This document shows, piece by piece, positions 1 to 10,300 of a DNA stretch of 64,000 bases. Position 1 is the stretch's first letter; each line of letters begins with the position of its first letter. The translations under genes and the position numbers were made by a program. The notes under the pieces were generated by a model. The model was not told the origin of the DNA, did not search any database, and saw nothing but the letters and a program-made list of their open reading frames with translations. Source of the stretch: Symbiodinium sp. CCMP2592 (taxonomy: Eukaryota; Sar; Dinophyceae; Suessiales; Symbiodiniaceae); assembly GCA_905221615.1 (NCBI GenBank), contig CAJNDT010005757.1, positions 312,001 through 376,000 of the forward strand. The letters are read 5' to 3'.

Positions 1-279
1 CTTCAAGTCTAAACCCCTAAACCCTAAACCCTAACCCATAAACCCTAACCAATAAAACCTAACCCCAAAACGTTCACCTTAATACCCCTAAAGCCCAAAA
101 GCCTAAACCCTAGCCTAAAGCCCTAAAGCCCCTAAAGCCCTGAAGCCCTAATACACCTAAAGCCCTAATACCCCTAAAGCCACGAAACCCTAACCCTAAA
201 CCTTGAACACCTGAAGCCCCAAAGCCCGAACCCTAAAGCCCAAATATGAACCCTAAACCCTAAACCCTAAAACGATCGC
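1..279. repeat. Degenerate interstitial telomere-like (CCCTAAA) tract
   Basis: Repeated CCCTAAA, CCCCTAAAG and CCCTAATA variants fill the left edge in the C-rich orientation. Units are degenerate and interrupted, so this is not a chromosome end. It starts right after the last visible exon of XKR-like copy A (minus strand, ending at 280), where intron sequence would be expected. Confidence 0.85.
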
Positions 280-1153
280 CTCGAAGTCCAGCCTCCCCTC
301 GGCCATGGCCTTGGCAGAGCCGAGCAGTCCGTAGAGCGCGCTCGCCGCCTGGAGTGGCTTCAGTGGGACAGAGGGAAGCAGCTCTAAATAGTATAGTCCC
401 TTGTCGCAAGATAAGTGAGATAAGAACAACAATAAGGACAACAATAACAATAATGATAAACATATGTATATGTATATGTGTTATGATATACATCCGAGAA
501 CCTAGTTTAATTGTTAAGAGCCTGCAGTGGCGTCAGAGAAAGCAGGGAGGCGCCGTAGGGGCCGATGAGGCCTGTGCCCGGCGCTTCGATGACCCGTTCC
601 CAGTACCTGGGCTCTTGCGTACGGTTCAGGGTTACAAGAAGGACTTGAAGTTTTCGCAAACTTACCGTTGGTTAGTAGGAATGGAGGAATGGAGTACAAT
701 TACAACTACTATTACCATTCTTCCGTTCCCTACTAGCCAAGGTAAGCAAAAGGAGTATGTAACAGCATTATCATTACTCTTCTGGCTTCCTTGCAAGTGC
801 ATACTTCACCTCAGTAAGCATAGCAAAACATGGAGATCTATTCAACAAGATCGCGTCCTTATGATGGGAAGACCAAGACCATCCGCTTCATAGAAGAATG
901 GTAAATGAGGCCTAACAGTGCGTAGGTGTTTATGATATAATGGAGCAGATTGAGGGTCTTCGTAGCACTATGTTCTGGGATATATAGTGGAGCAGGTCGA
1001 CGGCCTTCGTAGCATTATTTCCTGGAATTCCCGGCTACATCACAAGACCACGTACACCTCTCACGCTTGTGGTCGTTAACCCAAGGCAAAAGGTAAAGGC
1101 ATAGACAATAGACGCAATGGAGTGTTAGCTAAGTAATGTAAGTATAATAACAC

Positions 1154-1193
<40 letters not shown>

Positions 1194-2547
1194 CTTATAT
1201 CTTTATGTACATAGATGCATACATACATACCTACACAAGCTAGAGCAAACCGCTCAAAGTCTCAGTCGACCTGAAGAGCCCAGGCGCAGCATCTTCGCCC
1301 ATGGCTCTGTCGGAACCTTCCGCGCCAAGCACCTCACTGTCGGGTTCTTAGTAGGGAATGGGGGAATGGATCATGGAGACTATTTTCGGGGATTATATAG
1401 GGACTACTATGCCATAGTACCCTTATAGATCCTTTGTAGTAGCCCTTACAGTCCCATTTAAAGGATTATATAGGGGCTATAAGGGAAACCCCACACCCTA
1501 AACCCTAAACCCCTAAACCCTATCACTAAACCCTAAACCTCTAAACCCTCAACCCTAAACACTAAACCCTAAATCCTAAACCCTAAACCCCTAAACACCT
1601 GAACCTCTAAACCCTAAACCCTAAATCCTAAACCCTAAACCCCTGAACCTCTAAACACCTGAACCTCTAAACCCTAAACCCTAAGCAGATTCCCCAGTAA
1701 GAACCCTAAGCCAGGCCTCTGGGCCTCCCGAAGCAGGCTGAAGGGCTGGAGAACTTGCCGGGACTCGCTGTCCTTGGAGCTGAAGGGGTCAGGGGCTTTA
1801 GGGTTTAGGGGCTTAGGGATTGGGTTTTCGGGGATTTTAGGGTTTAGGGTTTAGGGGCTTAGGGATTGGGGTTTCGGGGGTTTTAGGGTTTTTGGCTAGG
1901 GTTGAGGGTTGAGGGGGGTTTAGGGTTTAGGGTTTAGGGGGCTTTAGGGTTTAGGGTTAGGGTTGAGGGTTCAGGGTTTAGGGGACTTTAGGGTTTAGGG
2001 TTAGGGTTGAGGGTTTATGGGGCTTCAGGGTTTATAGGGTTAGGGTTTAGGGTTTGTCCTTATTCGCTTGGAAGATCGTGGCCAGACAGTTCAGCACGAT
2101 GAAAAAGACCATGAAGCCAGCGAAGAAGAAGTCTCCGTGGCGAAGGAACGTGAGAATCTGGATGGCATCGTTCAGGATGTCCTGGGCAGGGTACCCCTGA
2201 ACAAGAAGTGAACCAGAATATCCAGACCTGCATACTTAAACGAAGATCTTATGTTCGCATTGCACAAACATACATGTACATATATATATATATGTATATA
2301 TATATATGTCATTATCTATCTACCTATTTATGTTTGTATTTATTTGTCGTTTTTTGCTATTCAACTATTCGGTGTCTCAGACTTAGGAACAATACTATGA
2401 AGTTTCCATGTATTCAACCGTTATGAAAAAGTAGCTTTACAGGGCGGTCGAAGCATCAAAAAGATAAACTCCGAGCTCAAGAAACAGCCCCCCCGGCGGG
2501 CAGAGTTTGAAGGGCACCACGGGTTCGTATCCTTCCGGAACGGCCAT
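280..2547 (-). CDS. XK-related (XKR)-like multi-pass membrane protein, copy A (3'-truncated by window)
   Basis: Not annotated by search; recognised from motifs and from alignment with copy B at 7.3-10.6 kb. Exon pieces on the minus strand: start ATG 2547 in context GCCGCAATGG, then MAVPEGYEPVV and CPPGGLF..LGVYLF to about 2441; about 2196-2055 with DILNDAIQILTF, RHGDFFFAGFM and LNCLATIF, a membrane segment; about 1790-1718 (FSLLREA); about 1337-1275 (CLARKVPTEPWAKMLRL); 606-522 (WERVIEAPGTGLIGPYGA); 348-280 (PLQAASALYGLLGSAKAMAEG). In XKR scramblase-family proteins a D...D...F..GD..FA helix, an E-rich/PLQ helix pair and a final WKAV-like helix occur in this order; here the last part lies beyond the left edge. 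Exon 1, 2 and 3 borders are uncertain. The 522/348 junction is clear (GC-AG intron), and the last exon ends with a GC donor conserved in copy B. Introns hold telomere-like repeats. Could be a decayed copy. Confidence 0.5.
349..521 (-). other. GC-AG intron present in copy A, absent in copy B
   Basis: On the minus strand the exon ends CCACTGCAG, the intron begins GCTCTT and ends CCACTCCAG, and the next exon begins GCGGCG. The two borders share CCACTSCAGGC, as if the intron arose by an insertion that duplicated its target. In copy B the same coding sequence (8500-8460 region) is uninterrupted. 173 nt. Confidence 0.7.
661..746. mobile_element. MITE-like palindrome, family A (copy 1)
   Basis: Inverted arms CTTACCgTTGGTTAGTAGG and CCCTACTAGCCAAGGTAAG around an AT-rich centre. 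Both tips read outward as GGTAAG, a 5' splice-site consensus. It lies in the intron just upstream of the WERVIEAPG exon of copy A. A half copy (TTAGTAGGGAATGG) sits at 1345-1370. Confidence 0.75.
1156..1200. repeat. (TA)n microsatellite
   Basis: About 40 bp of nearly pure TA, inside an intron of copy A. Confidence 0.9.
1485..2055. repeat. Telomere-like tracts in opposite orientations around an exon
   Basis: CCCTAAA units run from 1485 to 1690, and TTTAGGG units from 1795 to 2055. Between them lies the FSLLREA exon piece of XKR-like copy A, so two oppositely oriented tracts flank a roughly 100-bp coding segment. Confidence 0.85.
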
Positions 2548-2872
2548 TGCGGCACAGGCAGAGGAAAGACGAAACGCAAACCCTCAACCCTAAACCTAGA
2601 GGTCTTGCAGGCAGCTTAACCCATGAATTTCATCATCCCTACTACTTCTGCCCCTTAAGCCTATACTTCTTTTCCCTACAGTGGCATCCTTGTGCTTCGA
2701 TGTGCTCAAGGGGGCTCGTGGGAAACCCTGGTTTGGGGTCTAGGGTTTGGGGTTTAGGAGATATAATGCAATGTAAGGTTATACACCAGGATATCATACA
2801 ATGTAACATTATTCCCCTCACCATATTATAGTATAAGGTTTATGGCTTGGGACCTATAGCATAGATAGGGCT

Positions 2873-2982
2873 CTTGGAGGTTCATGGGTAGTTATATGTA
2901 GGGTTATAAGTCTCCTAATACAGGTTATAAGTATAGTTACCCTACTTATAACCCTACTTATAACTACCCGTGAACCTCCAAG
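2873..2982. mobile_element. MITE-like palindrome, family E (copy 1)
   Basis: Arms CTTGGAGGTTCATGGGTAGT and TAACTACCCGTGAACCTCCAAG, near-perfect inverted repeats; inner arms AGGGTTATAAGT and ACTTATAACCCT. 110 bp, no coding capacity. Confidence 0.85.
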
Positions 2983-3157
2983 TTCAGATGCCCGAACCCG
3001 AGGTCCCTCAAAGAGGAACCTGACTGAAGCCTGCAGTGCATTTGAAGTTAAATAATGCAAAGTCCCTACTGTAGCTGTAGGGCTTAGGGTTTAGGGTGTA
3101 GGGTTCCTTTAAAGGGGTCTATAAGTCCATAAGGGATCTATGGTATAGGGGACTTTG

Positions 3158-3266
3158 ATATAGGGGCCTGAATAATTAGCATAGGCTGCTGGGGTATGTT
3201 AATACTACAATCATAATGAGGAGCCCCCCACAATAGTATAGGTAATTACTTTGGCCCTTACATTAC
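3158..3266. mobile_element. MITE-like palindrome, family D (copy 1)
   Basis: Left arm TATAGGGGCCTGAATAATTAG, right arm GGTAATTACTTTGGCCCTTA, with the central CTACAATCATAATGAGGA shared with the copies at 14772 and 48550. Confidence 0.7.
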
Positions 3267-3299
3267 ATTAAACTCTCAAGCTTAATCCAAGGACCCCAT

Positions 3300-4960
3300 T
3301 TAGAACTCCAGTCTGACTCGCTGCGCCCTGAAATCCGCGAACACACCTGCGATTCCTAAACTCCCCCGGATCCGCTCCATCACAGCCCATACACCCGGGG
3401 CTTACGCCCGGTACGAGCTAGAGTCTAGAGGTCAGAATCGCGGTTTCGGGTTTAGGGTATAGGGAATCGTTACAGGTGTCCCTTTCCAGGTCCATGTGGT
3501 TTAGTACAATCAATCTGCTATAACCAATTGGTTGCACTGCTCAGGCCCGGATTTTGAAGCATATGTACAAGATCTCATGAACCCTAAAAGCCATAGATGG
3601 AGAATTCCTCCAACCCTACACCATAATGACCTCTCTCGTACTCCTTGTAGAACCCCCTTCAGGAACCCGTAAAGGAAGCCGTTTGAGATGATCAAAGAGG
3701 CCCCTACACTCTACCCTCCAGAAGGTTCCAAAAGTAGCCGAACAGCGGCCTCCCGCAGGTCAGGTGATGCCTCTGACAGCCGGGAAGAGGGAAATGGGGA
3801 AGAGAGGCAGGTTGGGAATTTAGGGTTTAGGGTTTTCGGCTGTTAGAAATCAGCAAGAGAGAGCTTCAGGATTTAGGGCTTTAAGGCTCTAGGAATTTAG
3901 GGCATCGATCAGAGCATCAAACCCTCTACTCTGGGGTCGGGTATTTTGGGCCTCAATGGCAGGTATTTTGGACAGAGGGCACTGACAGCACGGGGAAAAG
4001 CACAGATGCTCACACAAAGAAGGGGGGGCACCTGGACCATTTAAAATGTTCATTTTTAAAGAAGGAACGCACAAAGAAAGAAGGCCGGATCTCGATTCCA
4101 GGCGGTGTTTGGGATAAAATGACGGGGCCGGGATTCGAGACCACACACCTTGGCTGGAGGGCTTGCGAGTCCAGCGACAGAGGGGGGCTTGGGTCTGGGA
4201 TGCCCTGCAACAAAGCGTGGGCAGCACAACCAAGAGGGGCAGGGCAGGGCAGGGCAGCAGGGTGTCCCACGCCGTGGCCCCCATCGTAGCAGGGGGGGTT
4301 GGCCACCCGGTTTACCCCACTGGGAACAACGCGTAAGAAAACGAGAAGAGCAACAACCGCAGCAACCAAACTAGAGACGACAAAAACAGCAATCGCAACA
4401 GCAAAACCTTCAAGCCCGCAGACGCAGAGCCCATTAAGTACACAGGGAACCCCAGGGAAGGTTCAACGCAAGTAACACGTGAATCAAACTAGCAGGCTCA
4501 AGAGGGCCGGGAAGGGTGCAAAAGCCCACAACACCACAAAGGTTCCAACGCTTACGAGCATGCCAACATAAGTCACAGGAGTTGAAGTGCCCTTAAACAA
4601 GGTTCTGGAGCTTTGATTGGGAGAAACACACACTCACACACTTACACTTACTTTTAGATCTGGCAACCACGAAATCCGTTCGCAAGCGAAACGCAGACTG
4701 CAAGCCTAGCAAGCCATAAAGCCCATGCCAAGGCCCCGAGCCAACAAATAACAAAAACCCAAAACGGCGCAACCAAGTCCCCGGCCTGGGCAGGCAGACG
4801 AAAACAAGCGGAGATGCAGCAAGAAACGAAGCAACGGGGCATTTATTGGCGGCGAAGGCAAAGAAAAGGTAAAAAGGAAACATGCATGCCGGCCCCAGCC
4901 CCCCGAGCCACCGATGCTGGTGTTGGGCGCTCGGCAACAAAAGTTTAATTAAGCAAAAAG
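3300..4960. other. No gene seen
   Basis: Mixed sequence with short open frames on both strands, none with recognisable motifs. It holds scattered TTTAGGG units (3435-3460, 3815-3835) and, from about 4320, an A/C-rich stretch lacking telomere-like repeats that continues to about 5560. Confidence 0.5.
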
Positions 4961-5040
4961 GGCAAGGTTTGAACTCATGATTTCCAGTTCGAAAACAAAA
5001 AGGCCACGCATTAACGGAGCGCATCCCGCAGGGCCTTGCA
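4961..5040 (-). other. tRNA-like / possible SINE head
   Basis: On the minus strand a 78-nt segment starts GCAAGG and ends CCTTGC, which can pair as an acceptor-like stem. It holds a B-box match (GAGTTCAAACC, 4976-4966) and a possible D-arm with pairing GCGC/GCGT. The anticodon arm does not fold, so it is not a working tRNA; a tRNA-derived SINE head or chance match are both possible. Confidence 0.25.
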
Positions 5041-5829
5041 TCTAACACCTATGAACTAAGAGTTGCCGCAGCAGATCAAGTAGAAAACAATTACAACCAA
5101 CAACAAAACCAAGTGCGATGCAAAGCCCACGGCCTGTGAAACGGGGACGACCCAATCTAACCAAGTCCTAAGTAGACACCAACTAAAACACCCCCTATAT
5201 CTACACCTTCATCAATCAAATCCAATGAAACCATACAAAACCCAATAACCAAAACAACTTAATGTCCCCAATGTGTACAGGAGGCGCTCTGGTCGGGGAG
5301 TTGTTCTCGGCATCTGGAGGCGAACCTCGCTCCGAACAAACCCCCTACCTTACTACCTCCAGGTCCCCGGTTAAAAACAAAACTACCCTAGCGGCGACTT
5401 TCGCGTCTAAGACCCCATCGACTCCCAATAAAAACAACAACAAAACCAAACGACCAAACACAAACTGGTCAGCTCCTTACAGCCACAAGCCGTGCGAACA
5501 AAGAAGTGCAACCCCAAACACAAAAAGGCCCAACAACAAGCCAAGCCACGACGGGGACGGACGCCTAAGGCGGAAACATGGCCCACTGAGGGCGGCAGCC
5601 ATCGGCTTCCCCACACACTCAGCACTTCTGGAGCCTCTACAGGGCTCTAAGGGTTCTTTCAGGCTAGGGTCTTTCAGGGTTTAGGGTTCTATGAGACTTT
5701 AGGGCTTAGGGATAGAAGGCTTTAAGGTTTAGGGTAGTAGGGTTCTATACTTAATGCTTCTCGGCTTGTGCAGGGCGTTTAGAGGGCTCTACTAAGGGCT
5801 GCGATAAGAGTTTACTATGCAGTACACAC

Positions 5830-5925
5830 CAAAAAGTTGGAAACCGGAACCCTAAACCCTAACCCCTAAACCCTAAACCCCTAAACCCCTAAACCCCTAA
5901 ACCCTAAACCCTAAACCGTAGTGCT
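5830..5925. repeat. CCCTAAA telomere-like tract
   Basis: About ten CCCTAAA/CCCCTAAA units. The 5050-5830 stretch before it is A/C-rich with no recognisable gene; TTTAGGG fragments appear at 5660-5740. Confidence 0.85.
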
Positions 5926-6004
5926 GGGGCTCCCTCTTCGAATGACTCTTAGGGATTGGGGCTATTGGGTTTCCAACTTTTCGTCTTCTACTCTAAACCC
6001 CTAA

Positions 6005-6109
6005 GGTAAAAGCCAGAAAGTTGGAATATGATTATCCTAACACTTCTATGGTAAATTATAGGGTATCCTACCATGAAACCATATTCCAACTTTCAGGAGT
6101 TCCCTGTAA
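6005..6109. mobile_element. MITE-like palindrome, family F (copy 1)
   Basis: Arms CCAGAAAGTTGGAATATG and CATATTCCAACTTTC flank ATTATCCTAACACTTCTATG. The copy at 9656 is nearly identical but inverted; a third lies at 52329. The edges GGTAAAAG and AGTTCCCTGTA are also shared. Confidence 0.85.
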
Positions 6110-6496
6110 TCCCCTAAATCCTAAACCCCTAAACCCCTAAACCCCTGGACTGTTCTGAAGGGCCCCGCGGCTTCGGGGTTTCGGGAGCCTGGGTCTCCGG
6201 GGGCTAAAGTTTCAGTTTTGACAGCCTCAACCTTTCTAGGGTTTAGGGTTTTTAGGGGGGTTTTTGGTTTAGGGGTTAGGGCCTCAACTTGGTGTCGATT
6301 TCAACAGTCCCCGACATTGTCTTACAGTGAGGGCTCCAAATTGAACAACAAGCGGAATGTACAACTTATTCCACATCGATAGGCAAGCTTTGAAACGGGA
6401 GCAAGGCCTTCAGAATTTAGGGACCTGGGGCCAATTTTCAGGATTTAGGGTGGTCTCAGGGCCACTCAAGGCGTTGAAATGTTGGAGTGGTGGATG

Positions 6497-6601
6497 TGGG
6501 AGTTTCCCAAAATAGGGGACCCCAATATAGTAGGCTTAAATAGTAGGATCCTTATCCTAAGCAGCCCAAAGTAAGGTACCCCTAATTTTCGGAAACTCCC
6601 A
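6497..6601. mobile_element. MITE-like palindrome, family B (copy 1)
   Basis: Arms GGGAGTTTCCcAAAATAGGGG and CCCTAATTTTCGGAAACTCCC; the interior carries AATATAG and GTAGGATCCTTAT, shared with 11641, 48012 and 54423. Confidence 0.85.
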
Positions 6602-6683
6602 GTTTGCAGGGCTCTAAACCCTAAACTCTAAACCCTGGCAGACGGCTCGAGGATCCGGCCCTGGTGCTATGGCAGCTCAGGCT

Positions 6684-6788
6684 GTAGGGGCCTTAACTAT
6701 TAGACTAGGGTTTTGGGGCCCACTATACTATCATTACACTTAGGAACCCCAAAATTGTGCCGGTAATTACTCAGGCTCCTTTTGTATA
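6684..6788. mobile_element. MITE-like palindrome, family D (copy 2)
   Basis: Starts GTAGGGGCCTTAACTATTAG; the GGTAATTAC/TCAGGCTCC right arm is weakly preserved. Middle CTATACTATCATTACA. Confidence 0.65.
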
Positions 6789-6799
6789 GACACAGCTCC

Positions 6800-7316
6800 G
6801 CCTCGTTGATTGGAATAGGGCCTCCGAAGTATGTCGTAGCAGAGTCACGGGACTACAAGGGGGCCATATTCTAATTGCTCACACCTTTATATTCGGGCTT
6901 GTGCTCCTGTCGACGTGCATGGCGGCTGAACATCAACAACTGCTAAAGTGGCACCATCGATTGCAGCTTCAGCGCTGGTCTTTTCTCTGGCTGCTTCTCA
7001 ATGGTCTCGAATTTCTGGGGTGATTTTTACCATTACTAATATTATTGTCCTGTTTGCTTGTTAGTATTCCTATTTTGGCATGACATTTTTTATGATTACT
7101 AATGGTATTATTATTGTCAATGTTATTATTGGTATTGCTGTCACCATTACGAATGCGGCTTAAAATCGCTTACTATTATTGCTCTCTATGACTATACTAT
7201 GGCTATGACTATGGCTATAGCTACAGATATGACTATGGCTGTTACTGTTCCATTTATTGCCATCACAACCAGTATTGCGACTCTTGCTTCCGTTACCTTT
7301 ATTGTTGCTGAGATTC
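6800..7316. other. No gene seen; low-complexity TTA/CTATGA stretch
   Basis: Follows the 3' end of XKR-like copy B. From 7030 to 7260 it is an imperfect ATT/GTT and CTATGACTATGG repeat. It may include the 3' untranslated region of copy B, but no signal fixes the end. Confidence 0.5.
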
Positions 7317-10300
7317 TTATTGAGCTTGGGCTTCCGTTCCAGGCCCCTCTGCAAGAAGCCTCAGCTCCGTGTGCTGGCCCGCAGATTGCTCGTTGTGCCT
7401 TGCGAACTCATCAATTTCGCGCTGCTTCGCTAGGATCTCGTCCCTTGCAGAAGGGTTTTCGGCTCCAGACGAATATGTGGGGTTCAAGACCAGCATTGCA
7501 ACGACTACGCAGATGTGGATCGGGACGAGCACCACGGCTAGGACCAACAGGCAGGTGTTGAAGATGGTCGCCGGCGTGGTCAGCTCGTCGGTTGCCGGCC
7601 AAGCACACGCACCGAACCCCACCTCTGCAGTGAAAACCCATAAAGTTGAGTTTGCCTGAGTCTCCGTAGTTTCCCACGTCTGCGATGTGAAGCAAACTAA
7701 AGCTTCCCGGCAGGCAGCTGCCGGCCTCAAGAACTTTGCTTGGAGCACCGGGAAGCCCATGGGTCGCCCCAGGGAGCCAAGAGGCAGAAGGCCATGTGGA
7801 AGATCCACAAAAAAGCAGAGGCCCGCCCAGGCGAAGAAGCGTATCAAGATGAAGGCTGCTGGGATCCAGCCCGGTCCACCAAAGGGTCCGCTTTTTGTGA
7901 ATGCCCTGCTCTGGCCACCCGCCATAGCCAAGGCCACGCTGATGCAGGATAAACCAATAGCCCTCACAGTCGCCATCTTGCCGCCGTCAAGTCCGCCATC
8001 TCCACTCCACCACTGCGCCACCCCGTTCGCCAGGGCACCTAGCACGTATCCCGGCAAGGTGACCAAGGGGTGCAGCGTTGCACTGACCACCGCGAAGGCC
8101 GCCAGCTCCGCAGCAAAGGTGCAGAAGTACCACAGGAAGAGCATGGCGGCCTTGGCCGGGCGCACGGCCTTCAGCGCGTAAGACGAAGTCGGGGTTCCTC
8201 CCAAACCTCCAACTTCGGCCTGACCCGCTTTAGGGTTTCGGGTCTCAGGGTTTAGAGTTTAGGGACGTCGGGTTGAGGGTTTAGGGACCCAGGGGGTCTT
8301 GAGAATGCGAAATCCTTCCTGCATCTCCTGCTGCGCATGCATGCATCATAGAAGTCTCTGACTGTATACATACTTCCTCTGCACACGACATGTCAGAACA
8401 CCCTTCTGAAAAAGCAGCAGTCATCCCCTGCCTCCTGGTCCACCCTACCCTCGGCCATGGCCTTTGCTGAACTGTAGAGTCCGTAGAGTCCGCTCGCAGC
8501 CTGGAGTGGTGTGAGCGCCAGCCGGCTAGCGCCGTAGGGTCCGATGAGCCCGGTACCAGGGGCTTCGATGTTTCGCTCACAAAAGAGGATCACCTGCGTC
8601 TCGGTCTTTGAGTAGCAATTTTATGACAAGGGTACCCTTTTTCCTACCTATTCTGTTTTAATCAGGGGACCCTAAAATACTAGGGGCAACAGCATACTAC
8701 TCAGGAACCTAGGTGTTCTTGCGTTTTTTGAACGTAGGGCCAAGTTGCCATCAAAAAGACACCGTGATTTCTCATGCATCTACCCCGGGTAGTCTGATTC
8801 ATTTGGGATCCTTCATTTTCCCAAACCCTCGTCGTTTAGATCTACACAACCCAACCCTTACGATGATAACTGTTTCCTGAGGACAAGGGTTCTTAAACTC
8901 TCAACCCAAACCGATAAACCTTGAACCCGAACCCAAAACCCCTAAACTCTAAACCCCAAGTCCTAAGCTTTAAACCCCCAAATCCTAAACCCCTAAACCC
9001 TTGAACCCTAAATCCCTACATCCCTAAACCCTCTTAAGCACTTAAACCCTACACTCTTAAACCCTAAATCCCTAAACCCTCTTAATTAATGCACTTAACT
9101 TACCCTTGGTTAGTAGGGAATGGAAGAACGGTAGTAATAGTAGTTATAATTGTATCCCATTCCTCCATTCCCTGCTAACCACAGGTAAGTCAACCATCAA
9201 CACCCATCGTTCCAACACATCTCCGAACAGTCTTCAATCCCAGACCATCTGATAACGTTCCCTAAATCCCTAAACCCTCTTAAGCACTTAAACCCTAAAC
9301 CCTTAAACCCTAAATCCCTAAACCCTCTTACTGCACTTGAACCCTAAATCCCTAAACCCTCTTACTGCACTTGAACCCTAAACCCTTAAACCCTAAATCC
9401 CTAAACCCTCTTACTGCACTTAAACCCCCACAATCCGGCGCATCACCTGCCAGGCCCGGGTCGGCACTTGCCGCGCTACGCAGAGCTTTGCCTCCCCCAG
9501 CAGGTCGCAGCGCTTCGTTTGGCTCAGACTCATATCTCTGGCCACCTCCAGAGGTATAGTGGTTTAGGGTTTAGGGGTTTAGGGGTTTTCGGGTTTAGGG
9601 GTTTAGGGTTTTAGGATTTTAGGGTTTAGGGTTTAGGGTTTAGGGTTTAGGGTTTACAGGGAACTCCAGAAAGTTGGAATATGGTTTCATGGTAGGATAC
9701 CCTATAATTTACCATAGAAGTGTTAGGATAATCATATTCCAACTTTCTGGCTTTTACCTTAGGGTTTAGGGGTTTTCGGGTTTAGGGTTTAGGGGCTTAG
9801 GGTCTCTGGCCACCCTATAGACTCAACTGCGGGTCTTTGGGAATGGAGTGAATGGGGTACAAGTATAACTACTATTACTACCATTCTTCCATTCCCTACT
9901 AACCAATCATAAGTTGGCTCATATCTCTGGCCACCTCTAGACTTACCACTCCCTACTAACAAAAGGTAAGTAGAGGTATTGGACTCCAAAAGGGTGGTTT
10001 AAGAATCTTGGTCTTCGTAAGTTCCCAGTCGCCAGGAACGTGGCCAAGAAGTTGAGTGCGACAAAGATCGCCATGAAGCCGGCGAACCAAAAGTCGCCGT
10101 GGTGGACGAAGGTCAACATCCTTGGTTCTGTTCCAGGATTGAAGTTACCATAAGTTCGGGTTCTATAAGGGTTCTTGTTCATGGATTTAGTCTAAGTTAC
10201 GTAATACTCAGAGACATACGGTAAGTAATGCGGCTTCCTTATGATGGCAACTTAAACTTACTTCCTTAACAAGATCCGAGCATCTGCAACATGTCGTTGC

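Noticed and set aside
1-280. Chromosome end (telomere)
   Set aside because: Units are degenerate, mixed with CCTAATAC variants, and an exon follows at once; similar tracts recur through the window.
4593-5048. Minus-strand 151-codon Cys/Leu-rich frame
   Set aside because: It overlaps the tRNA-like segment, has no recognised motif, and mirrors an A/C-rich plus strand that depletes stops on the other strand.
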